Below are positions 46,328-57,017 of a stretch of DNA of 64,000 bases, one piece after another. The stretch lies in contig NZ_JAKZHW010000002.1 of the NCBI RefSeq assembly GCF_022568775.1, forward strand, positions 323,501 to 387,500, read 5' to 3'. The stretch is from Sphingomonas telluris (GTDB taxonomy: Bacteria; Pseudomonadota; Alphaproteobacteria; Sphingomonadales; Sphingomonadaceae). Below the pieces are notes generated by a model. That model was given only the letters and a program-made list of their open reading frames with translations, was not told where the DNA came from and did no database searches. Within the stretch, counting starts at the first letter, position 1. Each line of letters starts with the position of its first letter. A program made the translations under genes and the position numbers.

Positions 46328-47007
46328 GATTGCTCCTCAAAAATGGAATCGAGCCATTCGCCCACGTCGGTGATGCGATGGTCGATGAAGCTGTCGTCGG
46401 CCGCGTGATTGCCGCGCTCCGAACCGTTGTCCACCCACACGGTGGTCATTCCGAGCGCCTTCGCCGGCTTCAGGTTCTGGGCCATGTCATCGACCAGTAG
46501 TGCGTGCGTCGGATCGATGCCGAAGCGCTCGCACAGCAGCTCGTAGCCGTGCGGGTCGGGCTTGGGGCGGTAGCTGCTCGCATGAATGTCATGCAGGTCG
46601 TGGAAGCGGTCGTGGACGCCAATCGCCTCCAGCACCCGGCGCGCATAGGGCGCGTCGCCGTTGGTGAAGACGAAACGGCGCCCCGGAAGCCTTTCCAGCG
46701 CGGTGGCGAGGCGCTCGTCCGGCTGCACGCGATCGAGCGGAATGTCGTGCACGTCTTCCAGAAAATGGTGCGGGTCGACCTCATGCGTCCGCATGAGCCC
46801 CGCCAACGTCGTGCCGTGTGTGTGGAAATGATCCTTCTGCACGCGGCGGGCCTCAGCCGGATCGCAGTCGAGCAGTCGCTGGATGTAGGCGCCCATGCGC
46901 TCGTCGATCAGCGCGAACAGGCCTGTCGAGGCCGGATACAGGCAATTGTCGAGGTCGAAGACCCAGTCCCGGATGTGGCGATATTCGGGGGCAAGCTGCG
47001 CGGCCAT
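46324..47007 (-). CDS. HAD-type pyrimidine 5'-nucleotidase
   Basis: 227 residues. The HAD motif I is [10 protein letters not shown], motif II is VFTNGD, and motif IV is [10 protein letters not shown]. The FDLDNCLYP segment and length fit the SDT1-like pyrimidine nucleotidase group that dephosphorylates UMP/CMP. ATG 47007 ([15 protein letters not shown]) is preferred over the long frame at 47139. It is translationally coupled to dapD; the functional link is not obvious. Confidence 0.88.
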   Translation of the reverse strand: MAAQLAPEYRHIRDWVFDLDNCLYPASTGLFALIDERMGAYIQRLLDCDPAEARRVQKDHFHTHGTTLAGLMRTHEVDPHHFLEDVHDIPLDRVQPDERLATALERLPGRRFVFTNGDAPYARRVLEAIGVHDRFHDLHDIHASSYRPKPDPHGYELLCERFGIDPTHALLVDDMAQNLKPAKALGMTTVWVDNGSERGNHAADDSFIDHRITDVGEWLDSIFEEQS

Positions 47008-47117
47008 GGCGAACAGGCGCGTAGACCGAATCGGCCTGTCAGCAAATTGAAAGCTTCGGAAGTTTAGGAGGCATCCGGGGAAGCCGTGGAATATCAGCGG
47101 CTTATGCGGAGTGGGTG

Positions 47118-49430
47118 ATGCAAAATCGGTTTCTTGCAACCAGCGGTTGCGCGGTCGTGCTCGCGCTTGCGGTGAGCGCTTGTGGCGGTGGTGGTGGAGG
47201 CGGCGTCAGTCCAATGCCGGCGCCTCCGGCTGCGCCCGTGCCGACGCCGAGTCCGACGCCCACGCCGTCGCCCACGCCGACACCGGCTCCTACGCCGACC
47301 CCGACGCCTCCGCCGCCGGGGACGAACTACGACACGACCGAGTATCAGCGGTCGAACGGAGCGGTCACCGCGAACGCCATCTCGGCATACAATGCGGGGG
47401 CGACCGGCGCCGGCATCAAGATCGGAATCATCGATACGGGCATCAATTCGAGCCTTGCCGAGTTCTCCGGCCGCATCGACTCCGCGAGCCGTGATGTGAC
47501 AGGTAGCGGGCGAGCGCTGTCGGACCAGGACGGCCACGGCACGGCCGTCGCCGGCGTCGCTGCTGCCGCCAAGAACGACATCAACACGCAGGGTCTGGCG
47601 TTCAACTCGACCATCGTTTCGCTCAAAGCAGACGATCCGGGAAGCTGCGCAGACACCGCCGGAGATGGGTGCCAGTTCTTCGACAATGCGATCGCCACCG
47701 GCGTGGATGCCGCGCGTCTGGCCGGCGCAAAGGTCATCAACATGTCGCTAGGCGGTTCGACGCCCAGCAACATGCTGATGCAGGCGATTCAGCGCGCGGT
47801 GAACGCGGGCATCGTCATCGTCATTTCGGCGGGTAACGACGGCGACAAGCCGGAAGGCATCAACCCTGACCCCTTTGCGTTGCTGCCCGCACAGACCTTC
47901 CCTGGTCAGGTCATCATCGCCGGCGCCCTGAGCTCGGGTGCGACCAGCATGGCCAGTTTCTCCAACAAGGCCGGATCGGGCGCAGCCTGGTACCTGGCGG
48001 CGCTCGGGTCGAGCGTGCGGACGATCGACAACAACGGAACGGCGACCTTGTGGTCCGGGACCAGCTTCTCTGCGCCTGTCATTTCCGGCGCGGTCGCCTT
48101 GATGGCGCAGGCCTTTCCGAATCTATCCGCGCGGCAGATCATCGACATCCTGTTCACGACGGCCGACGACCTCGGCGCTGCCGGGACGGACGCGACCTAC
48201 GGCCACGGTCGGCTCAATCTCACGAAGGCATTCCAGCCGGTCGGCACGGCTTCGCTGGCGGGCACGGAAACGGCGGTCGCGGCTTCCGACCTGCCTGGCG
48301 CAGCTGGCGACGGCGGGCCGCAGAAGCCTAGCGGATTCGGTGCCGTCATCCTCGACGGTTACAGCCGGGCCTTCGCCATCGATTTCGCCAAGACCTTCCA
48401 CGCGGCGGCTCAAGAAAAGGTCCTCACGCGCGCTCTGCAGGGCGGCGTGAAGTTTGCAGGCGCATCGGCTGGACCCGTCAGCGTCGCGATGACGGTGGCG
48501 GAGCGGCCGGACCGCAAGTTCGGCTATTCCGTCGAGCGAATGGGCATCGGCCCCGAAGATGCGCGCGTATCGCGCCTCGTAGCGGGTTCGGCGGTCGCCC
48601 AGCTCGACCGCAAGACCGCAGCCGCGTTCGGTTTCCATGAAAGCGCAAAGACGCTCGAGCGGAAGCTGAACGGCGCGGAAGCGGGCGCATTCCTCATCGC
48701 GAAGGACGTTTCCGGCAATCCCGGCTTCAGCGCCGATCGCGGCACCAGCATGTCTGTGCGCCACAGTATCGGGAAGTTCGGCTTCACGTTGTCCGGCGAA
48801 AGCGGCGACGTCTGGACGGAGGTCCGCAGCACCGCGAGCGGATCCCCGTACCGCTGGACGAGCGTGGCGGTCGACCGCCGCTTCGGACACAATTGGACAT
48901 CCGTCAGCATGAACCGGCTCGAAGAGAAGGACAGCGTGCTTGGCGGGCGCATGAGCGCGGCACTCGGCGGTGGCGGATCCAGCAGCATGTTCCTCGACCT
49001 TGAAGCGCGGCGCGATCTGGGCAGCGGCGTCAGCGCCGGCCTGACCGCTCGCCGCGGCTGGACCGAATTCGCAGGAGGCAAGTTCGCGACGTCCGCTTAC
49101 GGATTCGATCTCACCAAGCTCGGCGTGCTGAACGGCAGGGACCAGATCGGCTTCCGAGTGTCGCAGCCGCTGCGCGTGGAAAGCGGCGGGTTCAACCTGC
49201 TGCTGCCGACATCCTACGACTATTTCACGCAGACGGCGTCGAACAGCTGGACGCGCTACTCCCTGGCGCCGAGCGGGCGCGAGGTGGACACGGAGCTGAG
49301 CTATTCGACCGCGCTGTTGGGCGACAATGCGTGGATCGATGGCAACCTGTTCATGCGCAAGGACCCCGGGCACATCGCCGGTGCGGACGCCGACATCGGG
49401 GCCGCGCTGCGGTTCACGCTGGGCTTTTAG
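47118..49430 (+). CDS. S8 subtilisin-like autotransporter serine protease
   Basis: 770 residues. Signal peptide with lipobox VSAC followed by seven glycines and a Pro/Thr-rich linker to residue ~65. The subtilase domain has Asp in IGIIDTGIN, His in DQDGHGTAVAG and Ser in WSGTSFSAPVISG. After a ~60-residue linker an autotransporter-like barrel spans residues ~410-770 and ends in Phe (FTLGF). Cell-surface protease activity is likely. ATG 47118 lies six bases after GGAG; a GTG at 47115 is rejected. Its stop abuts the convergent gene. Confidence 0.88.
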   Translation: MQNRFLATSGCAVVLALAVSACGGGGGGGVSPMPAPPAAPVPTPSPTPTPSPTPTPAPTPTPTPPPPGTNYDTTEYQRSNGAVTANAISAYNAGATGAGIKIGIIDTGINSSLAEFSGRIDSASRDVTGSGRALSDQDGHGTAVAGVAAAAKNDINTQGLAFNSTIVSLKADDPGSCADTAGDGCQFFDNAIATGVDAARLAGAKVINMSLGGSTPSNMLMQAIQRAVNAGIVIVISAGNDGDKPEGINPDPFALLPAQTFPGQVIIAGALSSGATSMASFSNKAGSGAAWYLAALGSSVRTIDNNGTATLWSGTSFSAPVISGAVALMAQAFPNLSARQIIDILFTTADDLGAAGTDATYGHGRLNLTKAFQPVGTASLAGTETAVAASDLPGAAGDGGPQKPSGFGAVILDGYSRAFAIDFAKTFHAAAQEKVLTRALQGGVKFAGASAGPVSVAMTVAERPDRKFGYSVERMGIGPEDARVSRLVAGSAVAQLDRKTAAAFGFHESAKTLERKLNGAEAGAFLIAKDVSGNPGFSADRGTSMSVRHSIGKFGFTLSGESGDVWTEVRSTASGSPYRWTSVAVDRRFGHNWTSVSMNRLEEKDSVLGGRMSAALGGGGSSSMFLDLEARRDLGSGVSAGLTARRGWTEFAGGKFATSAYGFDLTKLGVLNGRDQIGFRVSQPLRVESGGFNLLLPTSYDYFTQTASNSWTRYSLAPSGREVDTELSYSTALLGDNAWIDGNLFMRKDPGHIAGADADIGAALRFTLGF

Positions 49431-49727
49431 CTAGCGCTGCTGGCGGCCGTAGCCGTAGCCGACCAGGATCGGCGCATTGCAGCCGTCGACCTTGCGCAGC
49501 ACGGCCTTGTAGCCGTCCGCCATCGCAAGCTCGCCCAGCTTGTGCGCGCCGACCTTGCCTCCTTTGGCCACTTCGTAGCGGCTGGTCGGCGGGCAAGCCT
49601 TCGAATCCTGCGCGATCGGGTTGATCACGGGCGTATTCTGGACGGGGAAGGAAGGCGCGGGCGGCTGGGCCATCGAAGCCGTTGGAATAAGCAGCGGCGC
49701 GAGCAATACAGGGAAGAGTAAGCGCAT
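49431..49727 (-). CDS. Secreted small hypothetical protein
   Basis: 98 residues with a signal peptide ending near SMA. The mature part contains two Cys (DSKACPPT, VDGCNAP) that could form a disulfide, and YEVAKGGKVGAHKLGEL. I do not recognise the family. ATG 49727 is preferred over the frame start at 49781. It lies 67 bases downstream of sufA and may or may not belong to the suf transcript. Confidence 0.55.
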   Translation of the reverse strand: MRLLFPVLLAPLLIPTASMAQPPAPSFPVQNTPVINPIAQDSKACPPTSRYEVAKGGKVGAHKLGELAMADGYKAVLRKVDGCNAPILVGYGYGRQQR

Positions 49728-49794
49728 GACGTCTCTCCTCGGCTCGCGAAAATACTCCTCGCTGGAGCCGGGCTCAACCATTCATGTGGCCGTA

Positions 49795-50154
49795 TTAGAC
49801 GGTGAAGCTCTCGCCGCAGCCGCAGGCGCCCTTCGCATTCGGATTTTCGAACACGAAGCCGGCAGCAAAGTCGTCCTCCCGCCAGTCCATGACCGATCCG
49901 ATCAGATAGAGCACCGACCCGCCGTCGACGTAGAACGTGCCGCCCGGAGTGTCGATCTTCTCGTCGAGCGGGTTCGCCTCGGTGACGTAGTCGACCGAGT
50001 AAGCGAGGCCGGAGCAGCCGCGGCGCGGTGTCGACAGCTTAACGCCGATCGCGCCTTCCGGCGCGCGGCTCATCAGCTCGGCGATGCGGTCGTGCGCAGC
50101 CGAGGTCAGGGTGATCGCGGCCGGACGCGCGCGGACTTTCACTTCCTTATTCAT
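49795..50154 (-). CDS. sufA: A-type Fe-S carrier protein SufA
   Basis: 119 residues. The A-type carrier cysteines are GCSGLAY and ACGCGES (C-x(n)-C-x-C), which hold a cluster and deliver it to target proteins. ATG 50154 is the family-like start; the frame upstream is not used. It overlaps the stop of sufT by ATGA and is the last assembly gene of the suf operon. Confidence 0.93.
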   Translation of the reverse strand: MNKEVKVRARPAAITLTSAAHDRIAELMSRAPEGAIGVKLSTPRRGCSGLAYSVDYVTEANPLDEKIDTPGGTFYVDGGSVLYLIGSVMDWREDDFAAGFVFENPNAKGACGCGESFTV

Positions 50155-50606
50155 AGCATTCCCAACTCCAGCCGGGCCTCGTCGCTCATCTTCGACGGGT
50201 CCCACGGCGGATCCCAAACCAGCTTCACCTCGGCATCGCGGATGCCGGGCACCGAAAGGACGCGGAGCTCGACTTCGTTCGGAAGCGATTCCGCGACCGG
50301 GCAGTGCGGCGTCGTCAGCGTCATGGTGACAACGGCGTCTCCATCTTCGCTGATGTCGATGTCGTAGATGAGGCCGAGCTCATAGATGTCGACCGGGATT
50401 TCGGGGTCGTAGACAGACTTCAGTGCCTCGACGACGGACTCCTTCAGGTCTTCGTTCGATGCGGGCTCGTCGACCGGCTTGGTCGCGCCGGACAGAAAGC
50501 CGGTGAGATAGTCGCGCTTGCGCTCGAACGTCTCGGTGACGCGGGCGCGCGGCGGCGGGCTCACCGCCTCGACCTCTTCCGTCTCGATCTTCCGTTCCTC
50601 GTTCAT
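50151..50606 (-). CDS. sufT: SUF system DUF59/MIP18-like protein SufT
   Basis: 151 residues. After a ~50-residue N-terminal extension (acidic, then ARVTETFERKRDYLTGFLSG), the MIP18/DUF59 domain has DPEIPVDIYELGLIYDI and TMTLTTPHCPVAESLP with its conserved Cys. SufT helps mature Fe-S proteins. It sits between sufS and sufA, with four-base overlaps on both sides, so it is a full part of the suf operon. Confidence 0.92.
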   Translation of the reverse strand: MNEERKIETEEVEAVSPPPRARVTETFERKRDYLTGFLSGATKPVDEPASNEDLKESVVEALKSVYDPEIPVDIYELGLIYDIDISEDGDAVVTMTLTTPHCPVAESLPNEVELRVLSVPGIRDAEVKLVWDPPWDPSKMSDEARLELGML

Positions 50607-51799
50607 CCGAAGATCCGCTTCACCTGTTCGATCCCGCGCACGAGTGCCTCGATGTCGGAGCTGTCGCTGTGCGCCGCGAAGCTCGCGCGGGCCGTCGCCG
50701 GAACGCCGAGAACGCCCATCAGCGGCTGAGCGCAGTGATGGCCGGCGCGGACGGCGACGCCCACGTCGTCCAATATGGTGGCCGTGTCGTGCGGATGCAC
50801 CCCGTCGACGTTGAAGCTGACGATACCGGCGCTGTCTTCGGGGCCGTAGATGGTCACGCCGTCGATGCTCGACAAAGCTGCACGAGTCTCGGCCACGAGC
50901 GCGCATTCGTGCGCGTGGATGGCGTCGATGGTCAGGCCCTGGGCCCAGTCGATTGCGGCGTGGAGGCCTACCGTGCCGACGATGTGCGGCGTGCCCGCCT
51001 CGAAGCGCATCGGCGCATCGAGATAGGTCGTCTCCGCGAAGGTGACCCGGTCGATCATCGACCCGCCGCCCTGCCACGGCGGAAGCGAGTTCAGCAGATC
51101 GTAGCGGCCCCACAGGCAGCCGATGCCGGTCGGGCCGTACAGCTTGTGGCCGGAGAAGGCGTAGAAGTCGGCACCGATGGCCGCGACGTCGACGGGCAGG
51201 CGCGGGACCGCCTGGCAGCCGTCGAGCAGCAGCAGGGCGCCTTTGGAATGCGCAATCTCTGCCGCACGCTTCGCGTCGAGAATCGAACCGAGGACGTTCG
51301 AGACATGGGCGAAGGCGACGATGCGATGCTCTTCGGTCAGCATCTGCTCTGCGGCATCGAGGTCGATGCGGCCGTCGCTGGTCAGAGGAACGGCGTCGAC
51401 CTGATATCCGGCGAGCTGCCACGGAACGATGTTGCTGTGATGCTCGAGCTGCGACAGCAGAACGCGGTTGCGGCCTTCCTTCGGCAGCGAGCGGGCAACC
51501 AGGTTGATCGCCTCGGTCGCGCCGCGCGTAAAGACGACCTCGTTTGACTGGCCGTCGATGAGGCCCGCAGCCGCCGCACGCGCCGCTTCGTAGCGGCCGG
51601 TCATCTCACTGGAGCGCTGATACACGCCGCGGTGCACGGTCGCGTAATCGCGCGCATAAGCGTTGGTGATCGCGTCGATCACCGCCTGCGGCTTCTGCGC
51701 GGTCGCCGCGCTGTCGAGATAATGCCAGTTCTCGATCGCCGGGAACTGCGCACGGACGTCCAGCGCGCTGTTGGGCGAGAGGCGAACGGGGGCGGTCAC
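50603..51799 (-). CDS. sufS: Cysteine desulfurase SufS
   Basis: 398 residues. A group II PLP enzyme that frees sulfur from cysteine as persulfide. The PLP lysine is in SGHKLYGP, the active-site Cys in RAGHHCAQPLMG, and HSNIVPW contains the substrate-stacking His. It is coupled by ATGA to sufD and to sufT. SufE, the usual partner, is not in the window. Confidence 0.96.
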   Translation of the reverse strand: MTAPVRLSPNSALDVRAQFPAIENWHYLDSAATAQKPQAVIDAITNAYARDYATVHRGVYQRSSEMTGRYEAARAAAAGLIDGQSNEVVFTRGATEAINLVARSLPKEGRNRVLLSQLEHHSNIVPWQLAGYQVDAVPLTSDGRIDLDAAEQMLTEEHRIVAFAHVSNVLGSILDAKRAAEIAHSKGALLLLDGCQAVPRLPVDVAAIGADFYAFSGHKLYGPTGIGCLWGRYDLLNSLPPWQGGGSMIDRVTFAETTYLDAPMRFEAGTPHIVGTVGLHAAIDWAQGLTIDAIHAHECALVAETRAALSSIDGVTIYGPEDSAGIVSFNVDGVHPHDTATILDDVGVAVRAGHHCAQPLMGVLGVPATARASFAAHSDSSDIEALVRGIEQVKRIFG

Positions 51800-52545
51800 T
51801 TGGAAACCCTCCGAAGCGATTCACGGGCCGCGGTGCAGATGGCCTCGCGCTGGGCATCGTCGGTGACGTGATCCCACAGGCCCATGACAAAGCCTTCGAG
51901 CAGGAGCGCACGGGCACTCGCCGGGTCGAGCCCGCGGCTCATGGCGTAGAAAAGCTGGGTCTCGTCCAGTTCGCCGACGCTGGCGCCGTGCGCGCACTTC
52001 ACGTCGTCGGCGTAGATTTCGAGCTCCGGCTTGCAGTTCGCCGTCGCGCCGCGATCTAGCAGCATGGCCTTCACCGACTGCTCGCCGTCCGTCTGCTGGG
52101 CGCCGCGCGCGACCTCGACCTTGCCGAGGTAGGAGCCGACTGCCTTGTCGCCGAGGACCGAACGAACGATCTGTCGCGAACGACCCCGTTCACCGATGTG
52201 GTTAACTTTTGTAACCAGCTCGTTAGTAGAACTACCTGAGCCGATGTTGGCAACGTAAAGCTCGAAGTCGGAATCGACCTCCAGGCTGACTTCCAGCTCC
52301 GTGCGGCCGTAGATGCCCGAATTGTTCAGGACGAAGAGACGTGCCTTCGCGCCATCGCCGAGCGCAATTGTCGCGCGCCGAACCTGCACGTCATCACGGC
52401 TCGGCAGCCACACCTCTTCCAGGCTCTCGCCAGCGCCGACCGTGAAGGTCAGCGGCTCGGCGAGCTGGTCCCAGACGGGCCTCAGCGCATCGAGGTCGGC
52501 GTAGCGCCAATCCTCCTGCTTGCGGCTGGGGAAGGGGGCGGTCAT
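51796..52545 (-). CDS. sufD: Fe-S scaffold subunit SufD
   Basis: 249 residues, shorter than E. coli SufD (~420), as in other alphaproteobacteria. The C-terminal SufBD signature is [23 protein letters not shown] with the conserved His. SufD completes the SufBC2D scaffold. ATG 52545 is supported by the N-terminal KQEDWRYADL motif; the upstream frame is not coding. It overlaps both the TM-protein gene and sufS by ATGA. Confidence 0.93.
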   Translation of the reverse strand: MTAPFPSRKQEDWRYADLDALRPVWDQLAEPLTFTVGAGESLEEVWLPSRDDVQVRRATIALGDGAKARLFVLNNSGIYGRTELEVSLEVDSDFELYVANIGSGSSTNELVTKVNHIGERGRSRQIVRSVLGDKAVGSYLGKVEVARGAQQTDGEQSVKAMLLDRGATANCKPELEIYADDVKCAHGASVGELDETQLFYAMSRGLDPASARALLLEGFVMGLWDHVTDDAQREAICTAARESLRRVSK

Positions 52546-52838
52546 GCGCGCCTCTTCATCAGGCGGCGAAGCTGCTTGTCGCGCCGCTTCTGCCGCTCGG
52601 GAGCCATCAGGCCGTAGAGCGCATCGAGCGCGAACCCGGCCGCGAAGGCTACCACGACCCACTTTCCGATCTCACCCGTGTCCGTGAACCGGCTGACGAC
52701 GATGTCGGCGACCGTGACGATGCCGACCAGCATGATCAGCAGTGCGGTGTCGGCGACCGCGCGGCCGGGAATGCCGCGGACCGACTCCACGACGAACATG
52801 AAGACGATGCAGGCAAGGATGATGACGAAAGCCGTCAC
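52542..52838 (-). CDS. Uncharacterised two- to three-helix membrane protein inside the suf operon
   Basis: 98 residues. Hydrophobic segments at ~3-20 (FVIILACIVFMFVVESV), ~30-48 (ALLIMLVGIVTVADIVV) and ~60-78 (VVVAFAAGFALDALYGLM), then a strongly basic tail (RQKRRDKQLRRLMKRRA). I do not recognise a family. It is wedged between sufC and sufD with ATGA overlaps on both sides, so it is transcribed and translated with them. A membrane link for the SUF complex is a possible role, only by position. Confidence 0.7.
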   Translation of the reverse strand: MTAFVIILACIVFMFVVESVRGIPGRAVADTALLIMLVGIVTVADIVVSRFTDTGEIGKWVVVAFAAGFALDALYGLMAPERQKRRDKQLRRLMKRRA

Positions 52839-53578
52839 GCGACCGCCTCCGCATAGCCTTCGCGCTCCAGCTCCAGCGCGAGCTCGGGCCCGCCGCTCCG
52901 CACGATGTCGCCGCGATAGAGGACGTGCACCCTGTCCGGCGTCACATAGTCGAGCAGCCGCTGATAGTGCGTGATCAAGAGCACACCCTTGTCCGGCGAG
53001 CGCATGATGCGGTTGATGCCGGCGCCGACCGCACGAAGGGCGTCGATGTCGAGCCCGCTGTCGGTCTCGTCCAACACCGCGAACTTGGGATTCATGATGC
53101 CCATCTGGACCATCTCGGCGCGCTTCTTCTCGCCGCCCGAGAAGCCGACGTTCACCGGCCGCTTCAGCATCTCGACGTCCATGCCGAGAAGTGAAGCCTG
53201 CTCGCGTGCGAGCTTGATGAATTCTCCGCCGGACAGCTCCGGCTCGCCACGCGAGCGGCGCTGCGAATTCAGGCTTTCGCGGAGGAACTGCAGCGACGAA
53301 ACGCCGGGGATTTCTACCGGATACTGGAAGCCCAGAAACAGGCCCGCAGCAGCGCGCTCGAACGGCTCAAGCGCAAGCAGGTCCTGCCCGTCAAACGTCA
53401 CGCTTCCGTCGGTGACCTCGTAGCCGGGACGGCCCGCGAGGACGTAGCCGAGCGTCGACTTGCCCGACCCGTTGGGCCCCATGATCGCATGCACTTCACC
53501 CGCCGGAACGCTGAGCGAAATGCCGTTCAGGATCGGTTTGTCGGCGACGTTCGCGCGAAGGTTCGAAATCTCGAGCAT
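52835..53578 (-). CDS. sufC: SUF ATPase SufC
   Basis: 247 residues, an ABC-type ATPase. Walker A is GPNGSGKSTL, the signature is FSGGEKKRAEM and Walker B is FAVLDETDSGLD. ATP hydrolysis by SufC drives conformational change in SufBC2D during cluster assembly. It starts one base after the preceding small gene and is coupled by ATGA to the membrane-protein gene. Confidence 0.96.
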   Translation of the reverse strand: MLEISNLRANVADKPILNGISLSVPAGEVHAIMGPNGSGKSTLGYVLAGRPGYEVTDGSVTFDGQDLLALEPFERAAAGLFLGFQYPVEIPGVSSLQFLRESLNSQRRSRGEPELSGGEFIKLAREQASLLGMDVEMLKRPVNVGFSGGEKKRAEMVQMGIMNPKFAVLDETDSGLDIDALRAVGAGINRIMRSPDKGVLLITHYQRLLDYVTPDRVHVLYRGDIVRSGGPELALELEREGYAEAVA

Positions 53579-53579
53579 C

Positions 53580-53965
53580 TTACTTGTCGGTCTTCCCGGC
53601 AGGGCAGTTCAAAAGGAAATAGCGGCGCATCGAGTCCATCGCGTCCTGCCGGATGCCTTCGAGCATGCGCTGGTCGTTCAGCGCGCGCTGGCGGTCTTCG
53701 AGGGCGGCGTCCTCGAGGCCGAGCTTGGCTTCTTCGGCCGCATTCTTCTTGGCACCCGCTTCGCGCAGGTCCCGGCGGCGCTGCGAAATGTCGAGCCGAG
53801 CCATTACGATCGACTCCTGCTCCCGATAGGCGTCGAGCAGGAACTGGCTGCGACGTCCCGCTTCTGACGAGAAGGCCGGGTTCGCAAAGCCGCGATCGCA
53901 ACGCGACACCGCATTGTCGAGCGCATCCAGATCGGCCGACACTGCAACTAGAAACACCAGAGGGA

Positions 53966-53969
<4 letters not shown>
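53580..53969 (-). CDS. Uncharacterised coiled-coil protein between sufB and sufC
   Basis: 129 residues. The N-terminus ([14 protein letters not shown]) is a weak signal peptide, so it may be periplasmic. The rest is a charged helix-rich region ([31 protein letters not shown]) with two Cys, CDRGFANP and LLNCPAG. A lysozyme-inhibitor-like layout is possible, but I do not recognise it. Its start overlaps sufB by ATGA and its stop is one base from sufC. A periplasmic protein within a cytoplasmic Fe-S operon is odd. Confidence 0.6.
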
Positions 53970-55443
<1,474 letters not shown>

Positions 55444-55447
<4 letters not shown>

Positions 55448-55875
55448 CGCGCGAGTTCCTCGCCGGCGGATGCTGGCGCGCAAAGAGCTTGCAGGCTGAC
55501 CGCCCCGAGCGCGCCCCGGATCGCATTACCGACGACACCCATGTGCGGCTTGACGTGGCATATCGCGTCGAGTGCGCAGTCGTGGTTCTCCCCCGTGGCG
55601 CACATCGTCAACGAGATCGGTCCTTCTACTGCTTCGACGATATCGGCCAAGGTGATCGCCTCTGCGGGACGCGCGAGCGCGAAGCCGCCCGTGGCGCCGC
55701 GGACGCTGGTCAGCAGGCCCTCCGCGGCCAAGCGGCCCATAAGCTTTTGGGTGGTCGGCAAGCGTACTCCGGTCTCCTGCGCCAGCTCGCTCGCACTGAG
55801 GCGCGCACCGGCCTCGCGGCGGGCGGCGGCGGTCATGATCACGACCGCATAATCGGCGAGATGGGTCAGGCGCAT
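55444..55875 (-). CDS. Rrf2 family SUF operon regulator
   Basis: 143 residues. A winged-helix Rrf2 protein: [12 protein letters not shown] at the N-terminus, and recognition region [25 protein letters not shown]. Three Cys (92, 100, 106; CX7CX5C) fit an Fe-S cluster site as in IscR. It should sense cluster or iron status and repress or activate suf. ATG 55875; a TTG at 55884 is also in frame. It begins the operon, overlapping sufB by ATGA, so it is autoregulated. Confidence 0.92.
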
Positions 55876-55885
55876 TTTGCTCAAT

Positions 55886-55904
55886 TCGGATTGTTTGTGT
55901 CCGA
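55886..55904 (-). promoter_or_regulatory. Candidate Rrf2 operator upstream of the suf operon
   Basis: TCGGA (55886-55890) and TCCGA (55900-55904) form a dyad with a nine-base AT-rich spacer, embedded in an AATTCGGATT...TCCGATTTAG context 11-29 bases before the regulator start. Position and AT-rich centre suit an autoregulatory site for the Rrf2 protein. A five-base dyad can arise by chance. Confidence 0.4.
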
Positions 55905-55985
55905 TTTAGTGCGTTGCGTCGAAAAACTCAACCGGATTGCAGCGGCTGGATTGCTTCGCTGCCGTCACGATGACAGAGCGGCGGC

Positions 55986-57017
55986 GTGTCCCTCTACTCC
56001 CTCGTTCGTCCTCTGGCCTTCGCTCTCGACGCGGAGAGAGCGCACCGCCTGACGATCGCGGCGCTCAGGAGCGCCCCTAAGCAGAAGGCGCCGCGGTTTC
56101 TCCCGTCGCTGCGCTCGACCGTGGCAGGGATCGAATTTCCCTCACCAGTCGGCCTCGCTGCAGGCTTCGACAAGGACGCCGAGGTGCCGGAGCAGATGCT
56201 CGGGCTGGGCTTCGGCTTTGTCGAAGTCGGAACGCTGACGCCCAAGCCGCAGGCGGGCAATCCCAAGCCGCGTCTATTCCGTCTTGTGGAGGATCGCGCG
56301 GTCATCAACCGCATGGGCTTCAACAATGGCGGTCAAGCCGACGCGTTCAAGCGGCTAGAGAAGTGCACCCATGTCCACGGCGTCATCGGCGTGAACGTCG
56401 GCGCGAACAAGGATAGTCCGGACCGTATCGCCGACTATGCCGTCGGCGTGCGACGCATGTCGGCCGTGGCACGCTACGTCACGATCAACATCAGTTCGCC
56501 AAATACGCCTGGCCTTCGCGGGCTCCAGGATGAAGGCGCGTTGCGGGAACTCCTCGCGGCCGTCGAAGAGGTCCGAGCGGACAAGCCGATCTTCCTCAAG
56601 GTCGCGCCCGATCTCGAGGACGGGGATCCGCAGCGGATCGTGAAAGCCGCTCTCGATCATCACATCGATGCGCTCATTGTGGCCAACACGACCGTCTCTC
56701 GGCCGCAACTTCGGTCCCGCCACGCCGGCGAACAAGGCGGACTGTCCGGAGCGCCGCTGAAGTCCCTGGGCCTCGACGCTTTGCGCGCATTCCGCGCTGC
56801 GAGCGGTGGAGAAATCCCGCTGATTGGGGTGGGCGGCATTGAGACGGTCGACGATGCGTGGGAGCGGATTCGCGCGGGCGCCAGCCTCATCCAGCTGTAC
56901 AGCGCGATGGTCTACGAAGGGCCCGGCCTCGCACTTCGCATCGCTGACGGCCTTGCGGAGCGGCTCGAGCGCGAGGGCATGAGCCACATTTCGGAGGCCG
57001 TGGGCTCGGCCGCTTAA
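55986..57017 (+). CDS. pyrD: Quinone-dependent dihydroorotate dehydrogenase PyrD
   Basis: 343 residues, class 2 enzyme at the membrane that oxidises dihydroorotate to orotate with FMN and passes electrons to quinone. An N-terminal amphipathic helix (YSLVRPLAFALDAERAHRL) is the quinone-side anchor. FMN contacts are in LAAGFDKDAEVPEQM, and the catalytic Ser in NISSPNTPGLR. GTG start. Its stop overlaps the ggt stop (TTAA). Confidence 0.95.
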   Translation: MSLYSLVRPLAFALDAERAHRLTIAALRSAPKQKAPRFLPSLRSTVAGIEFPSPVGLAAGFDKDAEVPEQMLGLGFGFVEVGTLTPKPQAGNPKPRLFRLVEDRAVINRMGFNNGGQADAFKRLEKCTHVHGVIGVNVGANKDSPDRIADYAVGVRRMSAVARYVTINISSPNTPGLRGLQDEGALRELLAAVEEVRADKPIFLKVAPDLEDGDPQRIVKAALDHHIDALIVANTTVSRPQLRSRHAGEQGGLSGAPLKSLGLDALRAFRAASGGEIPLIGVGGIETVDDAWERIRAGASLIQLYSAMVYEGPGLALRIADGLAERLEREGMSHISEAVGSAA

